From Nocardia transvalensis (lineage in GTDB: Bacteria; Actinomycetota; Actinomycetes; Mycobacteriales; Mycobacteriaceae): a stretch of DNA of 64,000 nt. The stretch is taken from NCBI RefSeq assembly GCF_015477765.1, contig NZ_JADLQQ010000001.1, positions 1 to 64,000 of the forward strand, given 5' to 3'. Shown one piece after another: positions 46,018 to 54,349 of this stretch; positions within the stretch are counted from its first letter, which is position 1, and each line of letters starts with the position of its first letter. Below the pieces are notes generated by a model that worked only from the letters and a program-made list of their open reading frames with translations, had not been told where the DNA came from and did not search any database. The translations under genes were made by a program, and so were the position numbers.

Positions 46018-46330
46018 TGCCGTAGAATCTCCTCTCCAGCTTGGCGACCTCGATAGCCATCTCATCGGGGTAGATATCCATCTGCGCCAGTGCCTCGAGG
46101 TCGGTAACCGGTGCACCGGACAGGGTGAATGTTCCCCGGCCGGTGTCGGTGAGGGTCACACCGATGAACGTGTCCGGCAGGGCGAATCCGAGTAGCGAGT
46201 GAGGGATCTCGATGGTTCCCGGCGTGCTCGTCTTCCACCCCTGCACGACATAGGTGCTGCTATCCGTGGCGTACAGCGAGGGACAGCCACCCCCTTGGCT
46301 CCCACCCTTGCCGAGGAAATGTAACCGCAT
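45998..46330 (-). CDS. Small conserved protein of the XRE/DUF6879 operon
   Basis: The 110-residue product begins MRLHFLGKGGSQGGGCPSLYATD, then STYVVQGWKT, IPHSLLGFALP and TLTDTGRGTFTLSG. The pattern is familiar from actinobacterial loci with XRE-DUF5753 regulators, but I know no functional name. The start has GGAGG nearby and is the first gene of the operon. The divergent region of 268 bases leads to two other very small genes. Confidence 0.75.
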   Translation of the reverse strand: MRLHFLGKGGSQGGGCPSLYATDSSTYVVQGWKTSTPGTIEIPHSLLGFALPDTFIGVTLTDTGRGTFTLSGAPVTDLEALAQMDIYPDEMAIEVAKLERRFYGNAAGAR

Positions 46331-46598
46331 GGTTGGCCTCCAATCGGATCATGCGCGTTCATGCTCGCGCGCTCCCCATGATCCCTCGCTGTTGTCGGCT
46401 CTGTGCGCAGATCAACGAGTTTGAGCATATTCAGGCATGAGCCTAGACCGCTGAATCTGCGGTTTGTAGCGTCGGTTATGGCGCGCTCGGGGCTGGTGGA
46501 GCTCCCGCAGGGACTGAGTTGCAGACGGCCCCTACGGTTCCGACCTGATCGGCTCCCGGCCCCGAGCCGCCTCACCAACGACCGAGTAGGGGCCGGGT

Positions 46599-46775
46599 AT
46601 GAATTGGCGTACAAGGCTTTTCGAGTTCCCCGGGGGCGTTTTGGAGATCCGGGACTACGGGGATCCCGACCCGGAGAGCGGTCCAGGCGTATACCTGGAG
46701 CTTTTCAGGCGCGTCGGCAGTGCCTCCCCGATGCCCGATGACCAGGACGACGAGACCGGTATGGAGGCGTCGTGA
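46599..46775 (+). CDS. Very small acidic protein (58 residues), divergent from the XRE operon
   Basis: The product reads MNWRTRLFEFPGGVLEIRDY, then DPDPESGPGVYLELFRRVG, and an acidic tail DDQDDETGMEAS. A GGGGCCGGG stretch precedes the ATG. Its TGA overlaps the GTG of the next gene, a coupling that supports both being real. I do not recognise the family. It faces the DUF6879 operon across the shared control region and could be a partner of it. Confidence 0.6.
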   Translation: MNWRTRLFEFPGGVLEIRDYGDPDPESGPGVYLELFRRVGSASPMPDDQDDETGMEAS

Positions 46776-46930
46776 GCTTGCTCGGCTGGCCTATCGGCCT
46801 GTTCATCGCGATCGGCATCCCCCTGGGAGTCCTTGTCGTGGCGACGTTCTGGCCGCAGAGTGTGTCCAAAGGCAGGTCTGTGCAAGAGATCCGGGCACGG
46901 ATCGACCGCGAGGACGCCGAGGGGGACTGA
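46772..46930 (+). CDS. Very small single-helix membrane protein (52 residues)
   Basis: GTG46772 overlaps the preceding stop (GTGA). Residues about 5-27 (GWPIGLFIAIGIPLGVLVVA) form one membrane helix, followed by a charged cytoplasmic tail RSVQEIRARIDREDAEGD. The gene ends seven bases before the convergent fetB stop. The family is unknown. The coupling and clean amphipathic tail favour a real gene. Confidence 0.6.
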   Translation: MSLLGWPIGLFIAIGIPLGVLVVATFWPQSVSKGRSVQEIRARIDREDAEGD

Positions 46931-46937
46931 GACGGGT

Positions 46938-47714
46938 TCAGACCGGCAGCGCCACCAGCCGTTGTGCCGGGTCGAACAGGGATCGCTCGGCCACCCGGGC
47001 GGCGGCGAGGGCGGCCAGGGCGGTGGCGGCCAGCAGCATGTACATGACCACGATCTGGTAGCGGATGGCGGTCAGCGGGTCCACCCCGGCCAGGATCAGG
47101 CCGGTCATGGCGCCGGGCAGGCTGATCAGGCCCACCACCTTCGTGGCGTCGATGGTCGGAACCAGCGCGGTGCGCAGCGCCGACCGCCGGTACGGCAGAA
47201 ATGCCTCGCGTGCCGACAGGCCCAGACACAGCCGCGCCTCCACGGCCGGCCGCGCCTCGCGCGCGTCTTCGTGCAAGCGGCGCAACGCGATTCCGGTCGC
47301 CTGCATGGCGCCGGAGACGACCATGCCACCCACCGGCACCACGACCCGCGCTTCGGTGGAGATGATGCCGAGCCCGATCAGCGCCCCGAGTGTCAGCACC
47401 GCGCCGAACGCCACCCCGATGGTCGCCGACCGGATCGCATGCGGCAGCCCGGCGCCGCGGCGACCGGCCACCTGTCCGGCGATGACGATCATCAGCACCA
47501 CCCAGCCCAGCGCGCCCGGTAATCCGGTGTGGCGGAACAGGAACAGCAGTACCGCACCCACTGCGACCAGTTGCACACCCGCCCGGACCGCGGCGATCAC
47601 CAGTTCCCGAGTCACCTGCAGATGTTGCCGATAGGCGATGGCGGCGGCCAGCGCGACCAGCAGCAGCGAGGCCGCCACCCCGCCCCAGCCCGGCACCGAA
47701 AGATCTTGTGTCAT
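46938..47714 (-). CDS. fetB: ABC transporter permease, FetB/UPF0014 type
   Basis: The 258-residue membrane protein has about seven helices and the FetB signatures: YRQHLQVTRELVIAAVRAGVQL, VIAGQVAGRRGAGLPHA and PTIDATKVVGLISLPGAMTGLILAG. In E. coli FetAB exports iron and helps in oxidative stress. ATG47714 overlaps the stop of the ATPase gene, so the two form a transporter operon. Confidence 0.9.
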   Translation of the reverse strand: MTQDLSVPGWGGVAASLLLVALAAAIAYRQHLQVTRELVIAAVRAGVQLVAVGAVLLFLFRHTGLPGALGWVVLMIVIAGQVAGRRGAGLPHAIRSATIGVAFGAVLTLGALIGLGIISTEARVVVPVGGMVVSGAMQATGIALRRLHEDAREARPAVEARLCLGLSAREAFLPYRRSALRTALVPTIDATKVVGLISLPGAMTGLILAGVDPLTAIRYQIVVMYMLLAATALAALAAARVAERSLFDPAQRLVALPV

Positions 47715-48400
47715 TGCATCTTCCGTTCGTCGAGGGCGCCGAGCGGGGACAGCCGGCCGCCCTCCAGCATCAGGATGTCGTCGGCGACCGTACCCACGAA
47801 GCCGCTGTCGTGACTGACCAGGACCGCGGCCCCGCCCGCGCGGCAGTGGGCGCGGATCAACTCCGCGATCACCGCGGCCGCCGCCTCGTCCAGCGCCGAG
47901 GTCGGCTCGTCGAGCACCAGCACCTCGGGCCCGACGGCCAGCGCGCGGGCCAGGCAAACCCGCTGCGCCTCACCGCCGGACAGCTCACAGCAGCGGCGGT
48001 GCGCAAAGGTCTCCGGCAGGCCCACCCACGACAGCAGCTCACCCACCTGCTGATCGGTGAGCGCTGGCCGACCCACGCGCACCTCGTCGATCACGATGTC
48101 GGCCAGCAGCGTCGGCCGCTGCGGCACCAGCCCGACCCGGCGCCGCAATTCGAGGACGTCGATATCGGTGATCGGCACACCGTCGAGCAGGATGCGCCCG
48201 GTCGTGGGCTCGGCCAACCGGTTCAGCAGCCGCAGCAGGGTCGTCTTGCCGACCCCGCTCGGCCCCACCACCGCCGTACATCGGCCGCCCGGCACGGTGA
48301 CCCAGATGTCGGCGAACACGGGCGTCTCCCCGTGGCTGACCCCGACCTGCTCCAGAACGATGCTGTGCACGGCCCCACCATGCCCCAGATCGGGCGGCAT
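47711..48400 (-). CDS. fetA: ABC transporter ATPase, FetA type
   Basis: This is the partner ATPase of FetB. Walker A is GPSGVGKTT, the signature LSGGEAQR, and Walker B VLVLDEPTSALDE, with a Q-loop VGLVPQRP and the switch His in VLVSHD. The 229-residue length from ATG48400 suits FetA. The start is uncertain: GTG48370 gives a more usual N-terminus, while ATG48400 is the first ATG in a sensible place. The pair likely exports iron or another metal. Confidence 0.88.
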   Translation of the reverse strand: MPPDLGHGGAVHSIVLEQVGVSHGETPVFADIWVTVPGGRCTAVVGPSGVGKTTLLRLLNRLAEPTTGRILLDGVPITDIDVLELRRRVGLVPQRPTLLADIVIDEVRVGRPALTDQQVGELLSWVGLPETFAHRRCCELSGGEAQRVCLARALAVGPEVLVLDEPTSALDEAAAAVIAELIRAHCRAGGAAVLVSHDSGFVGTVADDILMLEGGRLSPLGALDERKMQ

Positions 48401-48483
48401 CGCATCATGGGCACGCGCCGCCGTCGGAGATATGTGTGACACACCGTTCGGCTATTCGCACTCGCCGCCGATATCCTGCTGGC

Positions 48484-48915
48484 GTGGCAAAACTGAAAGT
48501 CTCCGTCGATGTGCCCATCTCCCCCGACGAGGCCTGGGCGCATACGTCGAATCTGCGCGAGCTGGACAAGTGGCTGGTCATGCACGAGGCCTGGCGCAGC
48601 AGCGTGCCGGAGGAGTTGACCCCCGGCACCGAACTGGTCGGGGTCGCCTCGGTCAAAGGGCTGCGCAACCGGGTGCGCTGGACCGTGCGCACCGCCGAAC
48701 CGCCCCGCCGGCTGGTGCTCAGCGGAGCCGGTAAGGGCGGCACCAAATTCGGGCTGCAGCTGCTCGTCGCGCCCAAGGGCGACGGGTCGGAGGTCACCGT
48801 GGACATCGATCTCGGCGGGCGGCCGCTGTTCGGACCGATCGGTGCGACGGTGGCGCGGGCACTGAGGGGCGATATCGATCGTTCGCTCGCGCGCTTCGTC
48901 GAGCTGTACGCGTAA
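48484..48915 (+). CDS. SRPBCC-fold protein, Rv0910-like
   Basis: The 143-residue protein starts MAKLKVSVDVPISPDEAWAH and has LDKWLVMHEAWRSSVPEE, VRWTVRTAEPPRRLVLSG and LGGRPLFGPIGATVARAL, all close in order to M. tuberculosis Rv0910. SRPBCC proteins bind hydrophobic ligands; Rv0910 has been reported as a toxin-like protein with an adjacent antitoxin. No antitoxin gene is seen here, so the toxin role is not supported for this copy. Confidence 0.82.
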   Translation: MAKLKVSVDVPISPDEAWAHTSNLRELDKWLVMHEAWRSSVPEELTPGTELVGVASVKGLRNRVRWTVRTAEPPRRLVLSGAGKGGTKFGLQLLVAPKGDGSEVTVDIDLGGRPLFGPIGATVARALRGDIDRSLARFVELYA

Positions 48916-48967
48916 TCCGCCGCGCCCGGGCACGTCCGCGATGCCTGGATGACGGTCGCCAACACGG

Positions 48968-48981
48968 TGTAACATGTTCTA
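48968..48981. promoter_or_regulatory. KstR-like operator
   Basis: TGTAACATGTTCTA matches the KstR consensus TnnAACnnGTTnnA at every fixed position. It lies 91 bases before the SDR gene. KstR represses sterol and related lipid catabolism genes in mycobacteria and rhodococci, so lipid-responsive control of the dehydrogenase is plausible. Confidence 0.65.
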
Positions 48982-49071
48982 GTTCTGCGCTGACGGGATG
49001 CGAATCTCTATTTACTTAGCGACGCGGCGCCGGTTAATCTGGCGCCGACGCAGAGCAGAAGGGAACGTCAC

Positions 49072-49833
49072 ATGCAGATCGACAATGCCGTTGCCGTGGT
49101 CACCGGTGGAGCGTCCGGACTGGGCCTCGCGACCGTCCGCGAATTGCACAGCCAGGGCGCCAAGGTCGTCATCCTGGACCTGCCGTCGTCCAACGGTGAG
49201 GCCATCGCCGAGGAGCTCGGCGAGAGCGTCGTCTTCGCACCCACCGACGTCACCAGCGAGGACCAGGTGAGTGCCGCCCTGGACGCCGCCGACAAGCTGG
49301 GCGCCCTGCGAATCGCGGTGAACTGCGCCGGTATCGGCAACGCGATCAAAACGGTGAGCAAGAAGGGTGCGTTCCCGCTGGCCGACTTCACCAAGATCAT
49401 CAACGTCAACCTGATCGGCACCTTCAACGTCATACGCCTTGCCGCCGAACGCATCTCGGCCACCGAGCCGGTCGGCGAGGAACGCGGCGTCATCATCAAC
49501 ACCGCCTCGGTCGCGGCCTTCGACGGCCAGATCGGCCAGGCCGCCTACTCCGCCTCCAAGGGCGGCATCGTCGGCCTGACCCTGCCCGTCGCCCGCGACC
49601 TGGCGAGCCTGAAGATCCGCGTGGTCACCATCGCCCCCGGCCTGTTCCACACCCCGCTGTTCGCCACCCTCCCCGACGAGGCCATCGCCTCCCTCGGCGC
49701 CCAGGTCCCGCACCCCTCCCGCCTCGGCGACCCCGCGGAATACGCCGCCCTGGCCCGCCACATCGTGGAAAACCCGATGCTCAACGGCGAGACCATCCGC
49801 CTCGACGGCGCCATCCGCATGGCGCCCCGCTGA
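49072..49833 (+). CDS. SDR dehydrogenase, 3-hydroxyacyl-CoA dehydrogenase type 2-like
   Basis: The 253-residue protein has the classical SDR pattern: the NAD(H) motif [17 protein letters not shown], and the catalytic Ser...YSASK tetrad with INTASVAAF before it. The C-terminus ends [17 protein letters not shown], very like M. tuberculosis Rv1144 and HSD17B10-type 3-hydroxyacyl-CoA dehydrogenases. It should oxidise a beta-hydroxyacyl-CoA or hydroxysteroid with NAD+. The KstR-like box upstream supports a lipid-catabolic role. Confidence 0.92.
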   Translation: MQIDNAVAVVTGGASGLGLATVRELHSQGAKVVILDLPSSNGEAIAEELGESVVFAPTDVTSEDQVSAALDAADKLGALRIAVNCAGIGNAIKTVSKKGAFPLADFTKIINVNLIGTFNVIRLAAERISATEPVGEERGVIINTASVAAFDGQIGQAAYSASKGGIVGLTLPVARDLASLKIRVVTIAPGLFHTPLFATLPDEAIASLGAQVPHPSRLGDPAEYAALARHIVENPMLNGETIRLDGAIRMAPR

Positions 49834-49877
49834 CGTCGTCACACGCCACGCGAACGAGCCACGTGACGCTGACATGC

Positions 49878-49912
49878 CAGGCCCGGCCGGGCATACACCG
49901 CGGCCGGGCCTG
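49878..49912. terminator. Bidirectional hairpin terminator
   Basis: CAGGCCCGGCC (49878-49888) pairs with GGCCGGGCCTG (49902-49912) over 11 bp between the convergent SDR and PepSY genes. No T-tract follows; termination from both sides is inferred from position. Confidence 0.65.
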
Positions 49913-49925
49913 CTGAATCGTCGGA

Positions 49926-50285
49926 TCAGTCGTCGTCGACGTGATTGGCGATCACATTGCCGTTGTTCGCATCGATCTGCACCTCGTGCTCGAGGCCGTC
50001 GGGAGTATCGATATCGACCTCCCAGACCAGCGTGCCGCGTTCGTGGTCGAGGTCGACCGAATCCACAGTGCCACCGGGAACGGCCTCCTTCGCCTTCTCC
50101 ACGGCCTGATCCATGCTGACCGCGGGATCCGCCGTGAGCCGCGGGCCGTGGCTCGCGGTCAGGCGAGGAGCCGAGATATCGGCCGCGTCCGCCACCGCGG
50201 CACCGGCGACGAGGGTGGCGGCGGTGACCGCCGTGCCCGCCAGCAGCCAGCGGGTGCCGGATGTCCAGCGACGAGCGAAAGCCAT
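49926..50285 (-). CDS. Exported PepSY-domain protein
   Basis: The 119-residue protein has a signal peptide or anchor (about 12-34, WLLAGTAVTAATLVAGAAVADA) and one PepSY domain: SMDQAVEKAKEAVPGG, then VDLDHERGTLVWEVDIDTPDG and VQIDANNGNVI. PepSY proteins are extracytoplasmic modules thought to inhibit or bind proteases or sense envelope state. It is divergent from a two-component system and shares its control region with phosphate-box-like repeats, so it is a probable target and possible modulator. Confidence 0.88.
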   Translation of the reverse strand: MAFARRWTSGTRWLLAGTAVTAATLVAGAAVADAADISAPRLTASHGPRLTADPAVSMDQAVEKAKEAVPGGTVDSVDLDHERGTLVWEVDIDTPDGLEHEVQIDANNGNVIANHVDDD

Positions 50286-50346
50286 GGTGAAACCTCCTGT
50301 GCGAGTGCCAGTTCCGTACTGCGATTCCCACTGTCGCAGTGCCCGG

Positions 50347-50387
50347 CTGAAGCCTTCCTGAAGACACCTGAAACTTCCTTCAGGAAG
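50347..50387. promoter_or_regulatory. OmpR-type direct repeats in the PepSY/response-regulator region
   Basis: CTGAAG at 50347, CTGAAG at 50358 and CTGAAA at 50368 make three direct repeats spaced 11 and 10 bases. This is the spacing bound by OmpR/PhoB-class regulators. An overlapping inverted repeat, CTTCCTGAAG (50354-50363) and CTTCAGGAAG (50378-50387), adds symmetry. Autoregulation and control of the PepSY gene are inferred. Confidence 0.7.
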
Positions 50388-50406
50388 CGTCTGACAGGCT
50401 GTAGGG

Positions 50407-51084
50407 ATGCGTCTGCTGATCGTGGAGGACGAGAGGCGTCTGGCCGAGACACTGGCGAAGGGCCTGGCGGCCGAGGGATTCGCGGTGGATGTCGCCTACG
50501 ACGGCACCGACGGGCTGCACCGCGCGAGCAGCGGCGACTACGATTTGATCATCCTCGACATCATGTTGCCGGGCCTGAACGGCTATCAGGTCTGTGCCGC
50601 GCTGCGGTCGGACGGGGTCGAGACGCCGGTGCTGATGCTGACCGCCAAGGACGGCGAATACGACGAGGCGGAGGGCCTGGACACCGGCGCCGACGACTAT
50701 CTGAGCAAGCCGTTCTCCTATGTGGTGCTGCTGGCCCGCATCCGCGCCCTCTTGCGCCGCCGCACGCGCGGCGGGGCCCCGGTGCTGAGCGTCGGCGACC
50801 TGACCGTGGATCCGAATACGCACGCCTGCCGCCGGGGCACGCAGGAGATCACGCTCACCGCCAAGGAGTTCGCGATCCTCGAGCAGCTCGCACTGCGCGC
50901 CGGGGAGATCGTGTCCAAGGGCGATATCCTGCGCCACGTCTGGGATTTCGCCTACGACGGTGATCCGAACATCGTCGAGGTCTACATCAGCGCACTGCGC
51001 CGCAAGATCGATGCGCCGTTCGGGCGCCGCTCGATCCTGACCGTGCGCGGCGCCGGGTACCGTCTGGTGGCCGACGATGGCTGA
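50407..51084 (+). CDS. OmpR-family response regulator
   Basis: The 225-residue protein has a receiver domain (LLIVEDERRLAETLAKGL, phosphoacceptor Asp in IILDIMLPG near residue 51, LTAKD, SKPFSYVVLL) and an OmpR/PhoB winged helix (ITLTAKEFAILEQLALRAG and IVEVYISALRRKID). It is translationally coupled to the histidine kinase (8-base overlap). It probably binds the direct repeats upstream of its own gene and the PepSY gene. Confidence 0.96.
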   Translation: MRLLIVEDERRLAETLAKGLAAEGFAVDVAYDGTDGLHRASSGDYDLIILDIMLPGLNGYQVCAALRSDGVETPVLMLTAKDGEYDEAEGLDTGADDYLSKPFSYVVLLARIRALLRRRTRGGAPVLSVGDLTVDPNTHACRRGTQEITLTAKEFAILEQLALRAGEIVSKGDILRHVWDFAYDGDPNIVEVYISALRRKIDAPFGRRSILTVRGAGYRLVADDG

Positions 51085-52525
51085 GCTGCTGCGGCATCGG
51101 CCGTGGTGGTGGAGTTCGGTGCGGGCCCGCACGACGGCGGGCGCGACGGTCGTGGTGGCCGCGGCACTGATCGCGGCGGGCCTGGTGGTGCTGACCGTGT
51201 TGCGGCACAACCTGATCAACAGTGCGGGCCTGCAGGCCGAGACGACCGCGCGCGAGGTGGCCGCGCAGATCGCCGCGGGTACCGACCTGTCGAATCTGAA
51301 GCTACCCGACGCGGATAATCAACCGGTGCAGGTGATTTCGGCCGACGGCAGGGTACTGGCGGCCGACGACGATCTGCGTAATCACGGACCCATGGCCGAC
51401 TTCGTCACCGCCGCAAAGCACGACGATGACGATGACGACGATGATGATGACGACGACGTCGCCTCTCGCGTCCACGAGTCCGCGACGGGTTCGGTGGTCT
51501 TCCGCGATATGCAGTTGCCGATAGCCGAGGAGCACACCGGCAGCCGCGACTTCCGAGTGGCGGGACTGCGATCGACCACGCCCGACGGTCGACACCTCAC
51601 GATCTATGCAGGATCCTCCCTCGCCACCGCGGACCAAGCGCTCGCGGGAGTCGGTCGTGCCATGTTGATCGGCCTGCCGCTGCTGCTCGTCGTGGTGGCG
51701 GCGGTGACGTGGCTGGTCACCCGCCGCGCGCTGCGGCCCGTGGAGGCGATTCGCACCGAACTGGCCGAGATCATGGACGGCGATCTGTCCCGCCGCGTCC
51801 CCGAACCGGCGTCCCGGGATGAAATCGCCCGGCTGGCAACGACCACCAACGCAACCCTCGCCGCCCTGGAGCAGTCCGCCGACCGCCAGCGCCGCTTCAT
51901 CGGCGACGCCTCCCATGAGCTGCGCAGCCCCATCGCCAGCCTGCGCACCCAACTCGAGGTCACCCGGGCCCATCCGCACCTGCTCGATCTGGACGGGCTG
52001 CTCGACGACACCGTGCGGCTGGAACAGCTGGCCGCCGATCTGCTGCTACTGGCGCGCCTCGACGCCGGGGAACGGCCCCGGCGCGACCGCATAGACCTCG
52101 TCGAACTGGTTCGCGCCGACGCGAGCCAACGCGTCGGCGATCGCCACCCTGTCGACATCAGCACACCCGGTGAGCCGGTGACCGTGCTGGGCAGCCGCAT
52201 TCAACTCGGCCGCGTGCTGACCAACCTCGTCGACAACGCCCAACGCCATGCGACCACCGTCGTGCGGGTCACGGTGACCGGTACCGGCGACACGGCCGTC
52301 CTGGAGGTCATCGACGACGGACCGGGCGTCCCGCCCGCCGACCGCGAGCGCATCTTCCAGCGTTTCGCCCGCCTCGACGACGCGCGCACTCGCGACGCGG
52401 GCGGCACCGGCCTCGGACTTGCCATCGTCCGCGACGTCGTCACGCGCCACGACGGCACGATCCACGTGACCGACGGCCCCGAAAACGGTGCCCGATTCGT
52501 CGTCATGCTCCCCCGAATACGCTGA
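51077..52525 (+). CDS. Sensor histidine kinase with poly-Asp sensor domain
   Basis: The 482-residue kinase has two membrane helices (about 19-42 and 195-215) flanking an extracytoplasmic sensor of about 150 residues, then HAMP, the H-box GDASHELRSPIAS with the phosphorylated His near 280, the N-box LVDNAQRH, and G-boxes DDGPGVPP and GGTGLGLAI. The sensor contains twelve consecutive Asp (116-127), with more acidic residues nearby. The domain length is normal otherwise. A divalent cation or antimicrobial peptide is a reasonable guess for the signal. Confidence 0.95.
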   Translation: MAELLRHRPWWWSSVRARTTAGATVVVAAALIAAGLVVLTVLRHNLINSAGLQAETTAREVAAQIAAGTDLSNLKLPDADNQPVQVISADGRVLAADDDLRNHGPMADFVTAAKHDDDDDDDDDDDDVASRVHESATGSVVFRDMQLPIAEEHTGSRDFRVAGLRSTTPDGRHLTIYAGSSLATADQALAGVGRAMLIGLPLLLVVVAAVTWLVTRRALRPVEAIRTELAEIMDGDLSRRVPEPASRDEIARLATTTNATLAALEQSADRQRRFIGDASHELRSPIASLRTQLEVTRAHPHLLDLDGLLDDTVRLEQLAADLLLLARLDAGERPRRDRIDLVELVRADASQRVGDRHPVDISTPGEPVTVLGSRIQLGRVLTNLVDNAQRHATTVVRVTVTGTGDTAVLEVIDDGPGVPPADRERIFQRFARLDDARTRDAGGTGLGLAIVRDVVTRHDGTIHVTDGPENGARFVVMLPRIR

Positions 52526-52554
52526 GCAACAAAGCATCCCGTCGAATCCGGCGC

Positions 52555-52752
52555 TCAGCGCCGACGTCCCCACCGATTGCGCGTACGCCACTGGCCGCGT
52601 GCGGGGATGCGGGCACTGAACCCCGCGAGGTGCAGGGCCATGCCGAGCAACCCGAGGATCAGAAAGACCTCGACCCCGAAGGTCATGGCCCTGTCGACGA
52701 GTTCCAGCAACAAGGCGATGGCGAACAGAACTGCGGCTGCGATGGCGAACAT
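52555..52752 (-). CDS. Small two-helix membrane protein
   Basis: The 65-residue product has helices FAIAAAVLFAIALLLELV and VEVFLILGLLGMALHLAG, then a basic tail with repeated Arg (RTRNRWGRRR). ATG52752 is preferred to the longer frame from 52797, as MFAIAAAVLF is a natural start. I do not recognise the family. It converges with the histidine kinase gene at 29 bases. Confidence 0.6.
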   Translation of the reverse strand: MFAIAAAVLFAIALLLELVDRAMTFGVEVFLILGLLGMALHLAGFSARIPARGQWRTRNRWGRRR

Positions 52753-52845
52753 AGTGGGGTGGTACCCAGACGGGGACCGTTCAGTCGAGCCGACCATTCG
52801 GTGTGCAGGCCCGCCCCGGCTGACGGGCCTCCACCGTGCGCCGGG

Positions 52846-53661
52846 TCAGGCCTGTTCCCACAGTGCCGGGGTGGCGTCGGGGGTCCAGTTGGGGTCGTGG
52901 ACGGTGTGTGCCTGCAGGCAACGGTAGCGAGTTCCGTTGTATGTCACGGTATCTCCTATCCGATAGGAAGCATGTGCCTGCCATTGCCGGGCATCGGGGG
53001 TGCCGCCGGTCGAGGTCGGCGGCGTGGTCGTCGGGCTCGAGGAAGGTGGCGTGGGTGTCGGACTCGAGGAGGGCGGGGTGGTCGGTGCCGGGGTGGTCGT
53101 CGGCGGGTTGCTGGGCGTGGGGGTTGCGGAGGGTGGCGCGGACCCGTCGCCGCCGATCTGCAGGTCCACACACGAATAGAAGGCGTTTTCGGTATCGCCG
53201 ATATTCCAAACGGCGAGCAATTTCTGGCGGCCGCTGAATTGACCGAGGTCGATGGTGTGGGTGACCTTCTCACCCGGCTGCTCGTTCTTTCCGTCGATGA
53301 ATCCCACCCGGGTGTCGCCGATGTAATACTCCCAATTGGCAGTACGGTGCTGGGCGGTATTGGTCCAGGTGAAATCGACCGATCGGCCCACCGATTGCGC
53401 CCGCCAGCCTTTGTTGTCGTCGTCCAACTCTTCGAACCGCGTATTGCCGCCGCTGCAGCTGTGCGAGCCCTTCGGCGCCTCCACACTCTGTGGCTCATAG
53501 GTGATCTCGCCGCACGACACCACGTGCTGCGCGCACTGCGCCTGGCGGCTCAGCGGCGACGACACATAGCCGTGTGCCCAGGCCGTGGCCGGTAATACCG
53601 TCACCATCGCCGCTGGCACAGCCACCGCGGCCCCGATCGCCGACAGCATCCGAATTCTCAC
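52846..53661 (-). CDS. AA10 lytic polysaccharide monooxygenase with CBM5/12
   Basis: This secreted copper enzyme oxidatively cleaves chitin or cellulose. The signal peptide ends ATAWA, so the mature protein begins with His1 (HGYVSSPLSRQ), one half of the copper histidine brace. The second His is in TAQHRTANWEYY, and the axial Phe in AFYSCVDLQI. A Pro/Thr/Ser linker of about 45 residues follows, then a C-terminal chitin-binding CBM5/12 (ARQWQAHASYRIGDTVTYNG, ending PALWEQA). The gene is divergent from the chitinase and probably works with it. Confidence 0.95.
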   Translation of the reverse strand: MRIRMLSAIGAAVAVPAAMVTVLPATAWAHGYVSSPLSRQAQCAQHVVSCGEITYEPQSVEAPKGSHSCSGGNTRFEELDDDNKGWRAQSVGRSVDFTWTNTAQHRTANWEYYIGDTRVGFIDGKNEQPGEKVTHTIDLGQFSGRQKLLAVWNIGDTENAFYSCVDLQIGGDGSAPPSATPTPSNPPTTTPAPTTPPSSSPTPTPPSSSPTTTPPTSTGGTPDARQWQAHASYRIGDTVTYNGTRYRCLQAHTVHDPNWTPDATPALWEQA

Positions 53662-54349
53662 GATGAACTATCTCCTTCACGCGTCGTCGGACGGCAGGGG
53701 CCGGCGTGCCGCCATAAAATTCTTCCGATTATCCGTGATCACACCGTTGCCGATTTGTGATCTGCTCGGACCTTAGAAGGAGCCCTCCAGATGGTCAAGC
53801 GACCAGCGAGTATTGTTCAGCAATCTACAAACGCTTCCCGCCCGAATTCCGCTGTTCGTCGTAGTTTGCTACGAAATTTCGACGAGGGGCTGTCGCATAC
53901 ACGCCATGTGTCACAGGGTGCGCGACGGCCTCGGAGCACGGGTCAGCGGCACAGGCGGTCTCGGTGCCGCCGAAAAAATTCCGGGCCGCCTGATCGATCC
54001 GATCGGCGCGCTGACCACGGCCGCGCAGCGCCGCCGCATCTCTGCGGCGCTCCCTGATTCGAGACGCGCACCAGGCTGATCGGCATCGATCAGCAATCCC
54101 GGTGGTGGCGAAAGCTTTCCGCATTCTTCGTCACACGCCGCGCGGCACCTGTGCAGCGTGCCATGATTTAGACGGTTGCCCGGCCCAGGGATGGCCTGGT
54201 GACAGTCGGCCGAGACATATTCTCGTACAACAGTTCTCAGTTCTGACTCTGGTGCGCAGCGCGCCGTCTGCGGCGGATCGACGCTGTATCGACCGAACCG
54301 GCTGTTGTGCAATGCCATTCGATATACGTCACCCCAGGGAGGAACCCCC
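53662..54349. other. Divergent LPMO/chitinase control region, 688 bases
   Basis: No gene is supported in this region: the open frames lack ribosome sites and start in low-quality contexts. It separates the leftward LPMO from the rightward chitinase, so it should carry both promoters. I see no clear DasR-type palindrome or 12-bp chitinase direct repeat. A GGAGG site lies immediately before the chitinase ATG. Confidence 0.5.

Noticed and set aside
48484..48915. Toxin-antitoxin reading of the Rv0910-like gene
   Set aside because: No small antitoxin gene is adjacent; the SRPBCC fold alone does not show toxicity.
53791..54079. Two overlapping rightward open frames in the LPMO/chitinase control region
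   Set aside because: No ribosome site, Arg-rich, and mutually overlapping frames; more likely untranslated promoter DNA.
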